From Corythucha ciliata (Eukaryota > Arthropoda > Insecta > Hemiptera > Tingidae): a DNA stretch of 64,000 nt. The position numbers and the translations under genes are program-made. Positions 10,676-21,826 of this stretch are shown here, piece after piece. The DNA lies in the NCBI GenBank assembly GCA_038030265.1, contig CM075938.1:5123009-5187008 (forward strand), read 5' to 3'. The notes under the pieces were generated by a model that saw only the letters and a program-made list of their open reading frames with translations, was not told where the DNA came from and ran no database searches. The first letter of the stretch is position 1. The number at the start of each line of letters is the position of its first letter.

Positions 10676-13600
10676 TTATTTATTTCTTTCAGGTATCTTT
10701 ACGTTAATAGCCGGCCATGGCCTTCAGGCTACGTCATAACAAATCCCCTCGAACCACCCCCCATAGCCCAAGAGATTGACATTCACGTGATAGACATGAT
10801 CACGTTGAAAATCGTTGGCAAACCGCTCAGATCTCATAAAGCATTTACGCCGAACAACGAATGTTTCTTCATATTCCTAGACGTATCGGATGAGTACGTT
10901 GCAAGGTATGTTCTATTGAATACTCACCGCTACGGGTAGTAACTCGAGAATTGTTACTTCGTTACTAACGGCGTTACAATTATTGATGGTAAAGAATTAA
11001 CTATTACCCCAGACCCAGATCGAAGAGGTGGAAATCCAGTTATTTCAGAGTTTTTCGTCAATAATGAGGTCGCGAACACAGTGGGAGCCGAGATTTTGAC
11101 AAGAAACCGGTTTTTTCTCTCCAAAAATGATAAGTTCGTTCCAGAAATCGGGTTTCCCTCCCAGAAGAAAGAAATGCGTCTCTTAGAAATAAGTTTATGG
11201 ACAAAAGTAGGATTTTTCCCCCAGAAATTTTCTCCGACTCACGGAATCGAACCCCCCCCCCCCTACATCGCAGCCAATAACCGCTGTTTTAGCTCAAAGA
11301 TTCAACTATTGTGCTAGAAATTATCTACTCTTTGTCCGGCTCCTGATTTTCAGGAGCCGCAAAATTGCCGGTTTGGTGACCAGGAGAATAAAACAAACAA
11401 CAAACAAGAGATAAACAATCCTACTTTTATCCAAAAACTTATTTCAAAGAGACGCATTTCTTTCTTCTGGGAGGGAAACCCGATTTCTGGAACGAAATCA
11501 TCATTTTTGGAGAGAAAACCCCGTTTTCTCTTCAAAATCTCGGCTCCCACTGTGTTCGCGACCTCATTATTCACTGAAAACACTGAAATAACTGGATTTC
11601 CACCTCTTCGATCTGGGGATGTGTTTCACAGGTTTTGGCTTACTAAATGTTTAATTTTCAAAATTTTTGCTTCCTAAAAATTCCAATTTTTGCGAATGTT
11701 TTTGCTTTCTCAAAAAGATAATTTTACGGGGTTTTGCTCGTTAGAAATCCAACTTTACTGTATCATGGGGTGCGTGGTGAGTGTGTGGGGGGGAGGGAAT
11801 TTAAATGTGTATGGTCCCCTGCCCCAGACAGAGTTATGGTGGGAGGGGAAATGACAGCTCCTTCAGTTCCCGCTTGGCCGCGAATGAGCGCTTTTTGTCA
11901 AATTTACCCGAAAATTAGAGCTTTTCTCAATTATAGCTGTGAATTGGCGGTTTTATTTTACATATAGCTATGAATTAGAGGTTTTTCTCTATTTTAACCA
12001 CCAAGTAGTCCTCAGAAGCCGCGATTAGGCGTGTTTTCAATTTTAAACGCGAATTAGCGCCTTTTTTAATTTTAGCAGCGAATTAGCGATTTTTCTCAAT
12101 TTTAGCCTCGAAGTATCCTTCAGAAGCCACGGATTTGCATTTCCTCAATTTTAACCGTGAATCAGCCTTTTTCTCAATTTTATCCGCGAATTATTGATTC
12201 GATATTTTTCTGAGCGTCATTTTATTCCATCATTGCTGCGATTTTTTTTCCACTTTTGTAGCGTTGAATAAGCTCTTTTTCTTAGTCTTAGCCGTGTGCT
12301 TAGCCCAAGAACGGCACATAAGTGTTTTTTCTACATTTTAGTTGTGAAGTGACCTCTATGCACGATGAATTAGCAATTTTTTCACAATTTTGGTCGGGAA
12401 GTTGCATCGAGAAACCAGGAATGAGCGCTTTTTCGCAGTTCTAGGCACGAATATTAGGGCTTTTTCCAAACTTTTTGCCGCGTACTTGCCCAAAGAACTA
12501 GTGCGCCTTCTCAATTTTATCCTGAAGAAACTGGTGGGGGAGGGGGGACGTAATAAACACACAGAAAAAAGTGTGCTCTTTTCAGTGGTGTCGTTGGATT
12601 TAACCTAGGACGCTTATTTCCCAAGTTACAGCTGTTTTTGTTGCGAAAACCCGTGCCATGCTAAAAAAAGTGAAAAAATCGATTATCTCGACTAAGAATA
12701 GAAATCGGACCCAGGGTCGTAGAACATTTTTAGTTGCATTTTGGGTGTAAAATCACCCCTCTCATTTTTTCAACCAAGTACCAGTCACCCTGCATGCGCA
12801 GGGGTGCGAAAAATTTGTATAATCAAAATGGCCGACATTTTGAAAGCAACCGCTCTGGCATGGCAGACGTTTATTTTCTCACTTAATGTACCATGAGCCA
12901 TGAGTTCCGATCTTCAAAACCTGTGACAAAATACATGCACCTTTTCAGGGCTGACTCCAGGACTAAATCATTTTTTTGAAAATTGCCACTTTTCCGGAGG
13001 GTAAATCTCCGGAACGGTAGGGAATTTCTAAGAAACGTATGAGATCAAAGTTGTAGAGAATTGTGTCTTCTTTATTCAAGAACATAGTGACGATTTCGGT
13101 AAGACCGATTGTTTTCGAGGTAGAGGCAAAAACCCTAAAAATGGGACCTTCTTGGACCCCCCTCCACCGGTTGCCAACCCCCTTGGCGAGAGGACTTTTA
13201 GTATGTTCACTTTCTAACCACCCTTAACAAGTTCCCGAAGGAATATGTTTCCATACCGCTCACCGGAGCTATAACCCATTCATTGACTGGAATACTAGCA
13301 ATTGCCTAGAAACCAATCGGCTGAGAATTTAAAAAATGTGTTGCTCGTTACTTGGCAAGTACAGCATGTGTGTATCCGGCTTTAGTTGCGAAGTTAACAC
13401 CAGAAGGCGTCAATTTTCGCTATTTGAGCCTTCAGAATAGCACTTTCGTCATTTCGTGGGCTGAATCGAATATTCGGCCACACTCTTTGCTGTTGACCTG
13501 CAACGTTTTATACTCGAGTTCGGATGGAGGTAAATCGCTATTCAACCGTATACCAAAACGCTTTTCACCTACCTACATCCATGAACTTGGAACATACAAA

Positions 13601-14229
13601 TCCCCATGTTTCCATCTTTATGCATGTCTTCATGTTTATCTTTATGGTTCCATCTTTTCGGAGCCAGGTTAAGTTTGCGATCTTTTTCCTAGCGATTTTT
13701 TCCAGAGAAGACAGCGATCCTTTTTCCGTCAACGGAAAAAAGATGAGGGAGGGGGGGGGGAGTGCACCTGCACGAATTTCCGAAGTCCAGTTGGGAACTC
13801 GGTCGTTAAGAATCATATACGTGGTACGATTTTTGTGGGCATTAATTAGTGACGTAATTTAATTTAATTAATAAAATAAAATGACGTCTCTGCCCAATTC
13901 CCGCCTAAATCACCTCAATGTTTAATGATAATGTAACAAAAACTAATTATTCTTGGTGATAAAAAAGTGGCGCTGAAGACAAACACGGATACATCTGGGA
14001 CCGACACTACGGCGTTTGCCTGGCCAAACTTCCACACTCCGACGTTGTGAACTCAGTCGCTTTCAACCCTGAGGATTCTGCCATGCTAGTGACGGCCTCC
14101 GATGACAATTTGATCAAGGTTTGGCGCTCGAGGGACTTCATGGATCACGCGAATAAATTAAGTAGTGACGATTCATTTGAGACGGGTACTCGGTGTAAGG
14201 TGATCTGTGGTTCGAAACGTAGGAACTGA
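9054..14229 (+). CDS. FBXW5: F-box/WD repeat-containing protein 5
   Basis: Substrate adaptor of a cullin-RING ubiquitin ligase: the F-box binds SKP1 and the WD40 repeats bind substrates. Nine coding exons were inferred: 9054-9234, 9304-9461, 9560-9749, 9813-9961, 10029-10188, 10246-10323, 10386-10566, 10693-10905 and 13968-14229. All phases match and give 523 residues (human about 566). The F-box spans residues 4-45 (DCFLMQIFNFL, CRRWNRVCYDELLWRRL). The first WD repeat is at about 83-116, ending GYIRVWE, and the later repeats include DLHGHIVGMNLSPDQRYLY, GYIWDRHYG and LVTASDDNLIKVWRS. NKPYDVFG is a family signature. Six of the eight introns are under 110 bp. Intron 7 is 126 bp and intron 8 is 3,062 bp and full of repeats. 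Intron 3 is 63 bp and open in frame. The exon 5 donor (10188) and exon 7 acceptor (10386) are the least certain. The ATG at 9054 fits the F-box start, but an upstream start is possible. Confidence 0.93.
10631..10672 (+). repeat. (TC)n microsatellite at a splice acceptor
   Basis: A T run followed by about 17 TC units lies about 20 bp before the exon 8 acceptor of FBXW5. It effectively extends the polypyrimidine tract. Confidence 0.9.
11010..11618. mobile_element. Foldback element in FBXW5 intron 8
   Basis: Two arms of about 200 bp, about 11010-11215 and 11424-11618, are near-perfect reverse complements. Both arms contain the AGATCGAAGAGGTGGAAATCC terminus and CGCGAACACAGTGGGAGCCG. The spacer (about 11216-11423) includes a possible tRNA T-arm relic, CGGAATCGAACCCC. 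No ORF explains it. It is likely a non-autonomous foldback DNA transposon. Confidence 0.85.
11876..12526 (+). repeat. Degenerate minisatellite, about 30-bp unit
   Basis: The core GCGAATTAGCGCTTTTTCTC plus AATTTTAGCC recurs from about 11880 to 12190 at spacings near 30, 29, 31, 30, 50, 28, 30, 49 and 29 bp. The two 50-bp intervals each carry the same CTTCAGAAGCC-type insert. Decayed units continue to about 12526. It lies in FBXW5 intron 8. Confidence 0.8.
12561..12792. repeat. 232-bp dispersed repeat, copy 1
   Basis: It starts ACAGAAAAAAGTGTGCT and ends GTACCAGTCACCCTG. A copy of the same length sits at 47954-48185 with scattered substitutions. Equal ends in both copies suggest true element boundaries. 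Superfamily unknown. Confidence 0.8.
12793..13967. other. Rest of FBXW5 intron 8
   Basis: Open frames at 13352-13862 show no conserved motif and have no acceptor or donor that fits the FBXW5 reading phase. Nothing further recognised up to exon 9 at 13968. Confidence 0.6.
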
Positions 14230-14268
14230 TAAATGACGACTTCGGATGGATTTTGGCGATAGGTGTGC

Positions 14269-14274
14269 AATAAA
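14269..14274 (+). terminator. FBXW5 polyadenylation signal
   Basis: An AATAAA lies 40 bases after the FBXW5 stop codon. Another AATAAA near 14364 could serve as an alternative. Confidence 0.7.
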
Positions 14275-14384
14275 AACTTATTATGTTGGACAACTTAATT
14301 TATTAATGTGATTCTTGGGTTGAATTAAATCGCAAGGATCGTCAATGTACTTTTGATTATCACAATAAACCCTTTCTTGTTAAT

Positions 14385-14390
14385 TTTATT
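14385..14390 (-). terminator. FBXO42 polyadenylation signal
   Basis: TTTATT on the plus strand is AATAAA on the minus strand, 33 bases past the FBXO42 stop. The 3' ends of the two convergent genes are therefore at most about 120 bp apart and may overlap. Confidence 0.65.
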
Positions 14391-14423
14391 CTTAAACAAA
14401 GAAGGAGAAAGAAACAGTTATTT

Positions 14424-16516
14424 CTAAGAAATGGCAGTTATAAAATGAACGGTGTTGGAAACTCCGGCAGAAGAGTCAAGTGAACACTGCGGGGCGGTAA
14501 CTAGAGAATTCGAGTCTTTTTTTATTCCGCCAAACATGATGAGCTCGGCTTTTCCCTTGACGAGGGAGTAGAGAATAGTCGCTTCAGGGCCGCCGCAAGC
14601 TACGGATTTTACAGGAAGCCACGAAGCACTCGGTGGATCGTTCAAAAGTTCTGAAATATTTAGAACGAACATGGCCATTTTCGGTGGTTTTATTTTGACC
14701 TCAGTCGGTATTGGTGGAGGCTGGAGTTCTTGAACGAGGCGTTTCACACGAACTTCCATGCGCTTGAGAGCTTCTAATTGTTTTAACCTAGAGAGTTGAA
14801 AGTAGATGTTTAGGAAATTGTTGAAACCGAAAGTTCACATTTTGGGATTACCGTTTGGTGTTAACAAGAGGAGTAGGACCTTGTCTAAAATAAAGCATGC
14901 TCCTTGACTCCTCTGGTGCAACAACGGGCACTCGTTCCACAACTTCTGGAATTCTTTCGTTTCTTTGATTCAAGTTCCCTCTACGACCGTTGACGTTAAT
15001 ATCTCTGTCTATTGGTCGTTGATTGCTCCGATTCAATGCGTTCAAACTAGAAAAAAAAAACAAATTGCCAGGCCAAATCCTTCAAATACCTTTTCTATGA
15101 ACTTTCCAAGAGTAAGTGAATCATTGGGCAAAGTTTTGATAACCCTTAAATAACGCGTTTCAATGAATGTAGACAAACACCCCCAAATATTAGGACACGG
15201 ATATAAGTACCCTGAATATTAGAACACGGATATAAGTACCCTAAATCCTCAGCAGGCACTCTACGTCTTTCGTTGGAAATATGCGAACTAGCTGCCCACT
15301 TGGAGTAGGCCAAAGAATTTGGCGATGAATCAGGATTTCGGCTCAGAACCACAACTACATCGTCCACTCTGCACGCAGGATGACACCATAAATGCGTAGC
15401 AGCCCATTGAGTGTTTTCAACTTGTACTAACGTCCAGGTCCACACTCGACCGACCATTTTGAGGAGCCATACGTCGTCTAGAACAATATTTGGGGGTCCT
15501 CCGAACCCTCCTAAACAGATTGTTTGAATGAAATAATGTTCTTGAGAAAAAGTTAGTAGAGGGATGGGTTACCGATTATGCAGAGATGTTCGTCATCCAA
15601 GGCGATTTGAGAATGACGATACCGAGGATGTGGTTTGATGTCTGTTGTATCTTTTTTTGACCAAGTGTAATGAGTAAGGTTCAAACACCAAACTTCGTTT
15701 GATCTGTAACATGAAAAGTCATGCATACCAGGCGGCAAAGCTCAGTAACACCAACCCACCCTCCACTGTACTCTCTGAGGCCCCCAAAGACGACCATGTT
15801 ATTGCCGTGCACGGTAGCAGCATGGCCAGCCATGGGTGGGGGGCTAACCGAGGCCGATGTTATTGACCGCCAACGATTGTCCACGAAATCGTACGTGTGT
15901 AATTCATTGAACGTTCGCCACGTTTGGTAGAGTGAATGTGGCGCAGGGTGAGTCCAGCCTCCGAAGAGTACTAGACTTTTATTATGGTAAACGAGCGAGG
16001 CGCATGCCTTGGGTGAGGGATACGATCCCAAGGTAAGAAGACGGTGCCACGTTCGAGTTGATAAATCAAGACGCCACAGGTCGTTGAAGGTAGTGCTCGA
16101 ACAGGTGCACCCACCAAACACGTACATAGAGTTTTCTATAAAAGCCTTGCATTAGTCACAAGTTTATCGCCTTATAACAGACGAATACCCACCATAACTA
16201 CAGGCTGAATGAGAGTATCTCTTAGAAATCATAAACGGTGAATTGTCCCACTGTTTAGCATTCCACTGAACTTTAAAGTTTCCAATTGCCTTATAGAAAT
16301 TCAGTTTCTTCCGTCGAACTACATCTATCAACAAAATTCCTTTGGTTTTTGCGTCGGCGAACATACAGAAGTGTACTTACGTTGAACGCTTTTTAGCCAT
16401 CGCTTGCACACCAACATACAATTCTCCAAATCCTCATACGGTTGAAGCATTTCAAATACATACTCAAGGATCTCATTGGGCAAGTGGTCAATCGTCATTC
16501 TTGGCTCAATTTCCAT
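14424..16516 (-). CDS. FBXO42: F-box only protein 42 (Kelch-repeat F-box protein)
   Basis: Substrate adaptor of an SCF-type ubiquitin ligase; the vertebrate protein is known for promoting p53 turnover. Seven coding exons on the minus strand were inferred: 16381-16516, 16193-16324, 15760-16135, 15573-15703, 15240-15510, 14852-15046 and 14424-14787. All phases match and give 534 residues (human about 717; the disordered middle is shorter here). The F-box is at about residues 9-46 (LPNEILEYVFEML, MLVCKRW). Kelch repeats follow: MYVFGGCTCSS, FNDLWRLDL, LVLFGGW, PPPMAGHAA, MVVFGG, EVWCLNL and WCHPACRV. The conserved C-terminus has MFVLNISEL and ELIMFGG. The start was placed at MEIEPRMT, because the upstream in-frame sequence looks like leader. 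The exon 5 donor lies in a 29-bp tandem duplication. Confidence 0.92.
15202..15259 (-). repeat. 29-bp tandem duplication of a splice donor
   Basis: GGTACTTATATCCGTGT followed by CTAATATT occurs twice with a 29-bp step, giving two GT donors (introns starting at 15239 or 15210). Only the first keeps the frame into the next exon. Confidence 0.75.
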
Positions 16517-16790
16517 TACCTTCTTTACTTCAACACGATTTCCAGATTGATTGTCAATAAATATTCGCTGATTCTTATAAAATCCATTGCTGTAAATTAA
16601 CTGTAACTTGAAGACCAATCATATCGTTATCTGGAGAAGGTTAAAGTAGTGTTATTCATTTTAGAAGGTTGTCACGGTTTTCCCGTGCGGGTTTTAAATC
16701 TTTGTTGACATGTTCTTCTTATTTTAACTTATTTATTCTGCATTTTTTTTATTTTTAAATTGGATTTTACTTTATAAAATATCACTAAAT
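16517..16790. promoter_or_regulatory. Bidirectional promoter interval, FBXO42 / miga
   Basis: Only 274 bp separate the divergent start codons, so both promoters and 5' leaders must share this interval or miga must have a distant leader. It is AT-rich near miga, with a GC-richer CACGGTTTTCCCGTG palindrome-like element near 16673-16688. No TATA box was assigned. Confidence 0.6.
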
Positions 16791-19700
16791 ATGTCTGTGT
16801 CACGTTTAACAATCGGTTCCGTGGCTCAAACTTTCAAAGAATTCAAAATTTTGGATACGAATTTGTCTATCACGCAAAAAGTGGGTGTTGCTTTTTTTTT
16901 TAGTGTGCTTTTACACTCATAGAAATTATTGCAGTGAATTTACCGTGTGGTTTTAAAATTAAATTTTAGGTCTTGATTATCTCACTGAGCACTGGAGTTG
17001 CATTAATCGCAGTCTCTCGCTATTTGAAAAGAAAGAGGAAAGCACCGGCGTCCAAAGTGAGTAGCAACAGTAGGAAACTGTTGCCTGGCCAGAGTGAGAT
17101 TCCAGCATCACCGGGAGGTTGGTATATTAGGAATGTTTGGGTTTTATGATTGCATTTATGCCAGAATTTTTGCTGCACTCCCATTTGGGAGTCACTAGGA
17201 ATTCTTAAGAGCGCTCGGTTGTGTATGTCCGAATGCGTTTCACTTGAATCCCTATGCGTGTGAGTGTGAATTTTTGTAGGGTAAGTCATACCTAGGAGAG
17301 TGACAGCGTTGTTTAAAAATCAGTCTGGCCAGGTCGGCAAATGCCCAGGTCTTCCGGGGTCAGGGGACACCAACCAATATTACCCTGGCGGGGCCCGAAA
17401 CAATTTTTGTGTTTTGGGCCTCAGAACCTGGTGGATCTAGGGCTGGGCAAAAGTGGCTGACGCCCAGGGCCCCGTGCCATGGACGATTTTTGAAGTACTT
17501 AAACGTATCAAATGAACTTATAATAATTATTCAGATTGAATATGCCCGCAGGTCTCCACATACCGATAGGGGAAAAAATAGTGAGGTTTCTAGGAACAAC
17601 TTTTCCGAGTAGAACGTCAAAATTGTAGAGTTTTTTTCGGGTTAAACTGACCACAGTTTCATAGTCAAGTGGCCAGTTCGAAGGGCTGACCCAATAGTTA
17701 CCGGTTGTCGCGGCTTTGTGGCCAGGTGCTACTCGTGTAATAAACAAAACCGGTTGTGGTTAGGCGTTTGGTGGACCTTCGAGTGAAACAATTGAATGTG
17801 TAATGCGCCGTACCTGTTGCTTGTTGGCTTCGATATTTCAGAGGGGCATTAAATTGAGGATAGGAGACGGAAAATTAATTTATAGCGTTTTCCATTTACA
17901 AAAAATTATTTTCTAGAGCAATTCATTTCCACTCGTCCTCTCTGAATTAAAACATACGGGGAAGACGGGTGGAAATCAATTGCTCTAGAGCAGAATTTTA
18001 TGTAAATGGAAAACGATATAAATTAATGTTCTCCGGTCTCCGATGAGCTCTGGTTGGCGGGCGTCCACGAAGGATTATTTATAATTAAATTGAAAATTGT
18101 AGGAAACACTTCCGAATGTGTAGATTAAACGAACTTTTATAGAATTAGAAAAATGAAGGCCAAAAAAACTGTCTAGGGCTTTAAATTCCGAAACGATTCT
18201 TTTCACACTGTAGTCCTAGTCGGGTGCTCTTTCAGTTCCCACGTAGCAAATTTAGGCCCATTTTCACCTACAAAATTGATCTCGTTTAAAGTTGATCGTG
18301 ATTAGTTGCCAATAGCGATCCATATGAATTCTGATACAAGTGTTTACATTGTAATCGTGATTAGTTGTTGATCTTTGTTTAAGATGTTGGTGAAATCGGG
18401 CCTTAGTTATGTAAAGGGGATGAGGTTGGGTTGTAACGATTTGTGGTGTACGGAGACGGTCATTACAGCGCCATCTTCTGACTAGTACTAAAAGAATAAA
18501 TTAGGTAAGCAAGTAAATACCGTGGCGTAACCAGGTTGTACGCCCATTCCGGGAGAACTGAATTAAAGCTTTCAGCGCTGAATGGTCCTATCACACCACA
18601 AAATTACCAGTTTTTTGGTCATGAACAGCTGGCATTTACCTCTGCCGATTCTAAAAAGGACCTGAGGACTGGGCTATATCCTAGTTTTATCGAATCATAT
18701 TTTATAGAATTCGGAACTGGCGCGGTCCATCATATCATATGTGGCATCCAAGAATCCACAAATCAAGTTCGATAAAACTTTGATGCCAAGCAAACGGTGG
18801 CCGTCTCCGATCAGTGTCTCTTGTGAATTGTCAATTTCTAGGAAGAGGGGTGGACCTACACCAATTGGTGCCCTAGGCGAAATTCTCTATGAGGCCCTAG
18901 GCCCGTATTCATGAACGTTCCTTGAAGCTTCCTTGAGTCAAGGATTCGTTCAGAACAGTTTTTATCGCAATAAAAACATCTTTTTAAGCCAGTGGCGGTT
19001 CTAGGAGCCAAAAACAGGTGGGTCGATACCCCAATTCCACCCCCCTCCCCAACCCATACCATCACATCTGAGCGCCGAACAGCCCAAGATGGAGCGCAAT
19101 ATTGAACAAAATTGTTTGATTACCATACCTCCCTTAGCGTCAGTTGTCTCTTAACACAGCCCTCTCTCCCCGCTACTGGAAAAATCATTCAATGATTAAT
19201 GATTTCAAAATTTTAGGCTTCCGTTTCCCTTGCAAAGACAAAGTAAGGACGGGCGAGTGTGATGGCTACACGAATCAACACACGTCAACTCAAGTTAACT
19301 CATGTCAACTCCAGTCAATAAGTACTGTAAATTACGCTGAGAGGCTATTAAAGTTCACCCTGCATCAGCTATGTCATCCTTCCATTCGCTGGCTAGAGTG
19401 TGTGTTCACTTCAGTTTATTAAGCAAGCCATAAGCTATGCGTCTATCCCGTCGGAAGTGGCGGTTGTAGAACCAGGACGTTGAGTCCCAACCCTTGAGTT
19501 GAGAGAGAGCGAGCGTCACCTCCCTGGGCTTATTGACTTGAGAATATAATTTTTAGAGCTGCTTTCCTTTCTTTTTCGTGCATTTTCTTGTATTTTTCAG
19601 GAAAAAAATGCCGAAATATGCATCATAATATAAGAAACATCAGGAAAAAACATCTAAATATGCAATTGCACATGCAAATATGCATTTGCGTAAAATCTGG

Positions 19701-21695
19701 CCTACACGTCTAGATATGCAATTGCATATGCATTTCTTCCTAGTCCTCTAGTAATGAGCATCATACCGCCCTTGGATCGTAATATACTATTTCAACCCAC
19801 CCTCAAACTTTTTCGTACCGTGTACAGGAAAGATGTAAATTCAATACATGGAGGCCTGAGCCCGGAAATCCGTTACAAAACCTTGGAAATTCACTGTCAA
19901 ATTCTTGGAAACTGACAGTTCATACCAGTCACTGACGCTTCAAGCACAAGACTAGAATATTTAGCCCTTGGAATCCCGTATGTCCCCCCCCCCTCAGGTG
20001 ATCTTTAGAATCGGCAAAGGTCAATTCCAGTTGGTCTTGTCCAAAAAACTGGTAATTTTGCGTTGTCATACAAGCATTCAGCCTGGAAAATGTTGATTCA
20101 GTACCCGGAATCGCTGTACAACCGGTTTGTAAACTACACGTGTTAACCTTTGCACCTGGTAATACTTATTTGGCCACAAAGGATTCATTATCCGTTGGGA
20201 AAAGCTTCGCTGGAAAACATTGTCAAAAATTTTGGTAGGTAATTATAACTAATTTATTAATGAGTAAGTCATTTTATTATATATTGGAACCTATTGCCGA
20301 CTAGTTTCGGGGTTGCACTCGTTCTCAAGGCATTTAGGCCGAAACAAATCTCTCTGTCACATGTCAATACAAAATTGACGTGAAAGGAAATCGACAAAAA
20401 TGTTCTCCTAGCCTATCCTAGACCATACTTTTGACACTTTTTCGAAGGTGCCAATACAGCTCATGTGCTTGCCTGGTTTATGATACTCCTCGCGTCCTAG
20501 GCAACCAACCAGTGAGGTGCTTTGGCGCTTTTGTTTTCCATTTGAATGAAATTTCCATTTCCACCCGACTTCTCCACTATCATATGTTTTCATTCGGACG
20601 GGACGGGTGGAAATGAATAGCTCCACCGTAGATTTTTGTGCAAATGAAAAACGCCATTATTGCTAATCTCATCTGTCATCCCACTGGATTCTTTTGTGCT
20701 GGAAACCACTCTTCCAGCCTTTAAAAAAATATCTGGGAATTCCATCAATTTACACCCTGGAAACCCCGGGAAACCCCGTGAATTTTAAATCGAATCCGTG
20801 GTCGACACCCTGTATAGTCTGTCCATTTAGGGATGAACTCTCGCTCGCCCTTGAATTTAGCGGAATAAGCTTCCCTTTCCGACTTCTAAAAATAACGCAC
20901 CGGAAATAATTTTGGAACAAATGATCACTGTGTAGCGTCTATACGAACCATAGTGCTCGTAGAAAAGTTTTTTTTGTTGAGTTCTTTAAATATTTTTGGT
21001 TGCATTGAACAAAGCGAATTATGGAAATGAAGCTAACCGTTCGAGCGTCAATCACTAAGTGGACAGACTATAAAAATATGCTTTCCCTTGCAAAACCTTG
21101 GAAATACTGTCCTAGAAACTGAATACTCGGCCAGTCGTCCACTAAGCATGGAATTCAGCCCCAGTGACTGTTCAGCTCATAGCTCATTATTCACCTCAAA
21201 CATAATTTAAAAAGTTTCCTGAAAAACCAGCCAATTGACCAAGAAAGCAGTTCTCATATTGAACAAGTATGTCACATAATCCCATCTCGGTTGCGAAATA
21301 CCGTACTTTTCTTCCATACGCCATACCAGCCTACTTAATGCTTGGATCGCCACATCTGCAAGCATTGATACCACAAGCCTACCTTCTTTTTTTTTTTTTT
21401 TTTTTTTTTTAGTTTTTTTAGTTTTTTTTATTCCCCTAGTTTGAGATCTGTAGACAGTGGTCCTAACTTGAGCTTCAAAATTTACTAGTCTTTAGCATAT
21501 TTCTTCATTCAAATGTTATCAAGATCGTAATATTTTCAGGCAACTACCCGGGAAGTCTACGAAGTATGAGTCCAGGGAATCGTAGCGTGCACCGTCAGGG
21601 ATCAATTTTGTTGGGGCTCTCCGACCGGCTTTCCGCCGCCGGTCTTGGTCCACAAGACACGTCTACAATGACGCCTCAACAGCTCGGTACCATGG
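16791..21695 (+). CDS. Miga: Mitoguardin, N-terminal three exons
   Basis: Mitoguardin is an outer mitochondrial membrane protein that promotes mitochondrial fusion and, in mammals, lipid transfer at contact sites. Visible exons are 16791-16880, 16970-17117 and 21540-21695, with consistent phases, giving 131 residues plus one base. Residues 31-49 form a single membrane segment (VLIISLSTGVALIAVSRYL) followed by a basic KRKRK stop-transfer stretch. Exon 3 reads PGNRSVHRQGSILLGLSDRL and ends LGTMG before a GTAAGT donor. The usual protein is about 500-600 residues, so roughly three quarters is missing. I found none of the family's later motifs in the rest of the window. Either the next intron exceeds 42 kb, or the remaining exons are short and missed, or the sequence is misjoined. 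Intron 2 (4.4 kb) contains MITEs. Confidence 0.8.
17875..18025. mobile_element. Foldback MITE family 1, copy A
   Basis: Hairpin element with arms TAGCGTTTTCCATTTACA and the near complement at the right end, and an inner arm carrying GAAGACGGGTGGAAAT. Relatives are at 20523-20656, 22656-22797 and 58567-58708. It lies in miga intron 2. Confidence 0.85.
18252..18407. mobile_element. MITE family 2, copy 1
   Basis: Terminal repeats are TTAGGCCCATTTTCACC and GGTGAAATCGGGCCTTAG, with an inner CGTGATTAGTTG pair. Relatives are at 28449-28922 and, partly, 35300-35362. It is non-coding and likely mobilised in trans. Confidence 0.8.
18408..20522. other. miga intron 2, transposon debris
   Basis: Fragments with GTGGCGTAACCAGG (about 18522), AGTGGCGGTTCTAGGAGCC (about 18985) and TAGGCCCGTATTCATGAA (about 18897) resemble termini of MITEs. 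No full element was delimited and no coding sequence was seen. Confidence 0.5.
20523..20656. mobile_element. Foldback MITE family 1, copy D
   Basis: The left arm TGGCGCTTTTGTTTTCCATTT and the right arm ending GAAAAACGCCA pair, and inner GGACGGGTGGAAAT matches the family. It is slightly shorter and more diverged than the others. Confidence 0.75.
20657..21539. other. miga intron 2, 3' end
   Basis: A T run (about 21389-21411) and ordinary intron sequence up to the TATTTTCAG acceptor of exon 3. Nothing else recognised. Confidence 0.5.
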
Positions 21696-21734
21696 GTAAG
21701 TCTTGTTATTATTTTTCTGGGAAACCGTAATATA

Positions 21735-21826
21735 ACCACATCCAGGGGGGGGGGGTGTAGATCCCCTTGTTCAAATCCCGCCGGGGAGCCCATTTTTTCT
21801 CGAAGCTCGAATTGTGTTAGGGACGT
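21735..21826 (+). mobile_element. tRNA-derived SINE, decayed copy
   Basis: It has a T-arm-like GTTCAAATCCCGCC, then GGGAGCCCATTTTTTCTCG and AAGCTCGAATTGTGTTAGG, the same tail as the SINE at 34943. A G-run replaces the 5' tRNA part. Confidence 0.65.

Noticed and set aside
13352..13862. ORFs within FBXW5 intron 8
   Set aside because: No compatible splice sites or phase. The flanking exons join directly with intact WD40 sequence.
15113..15167. Extra FBXO42 exon between exons 5 and 6 (minus)
   Set aside because: It has a plausible acceptor and donor and an open frame, but it would end in a phase that puts a stop at the start of the next exon. Direct joining keeps the frame.
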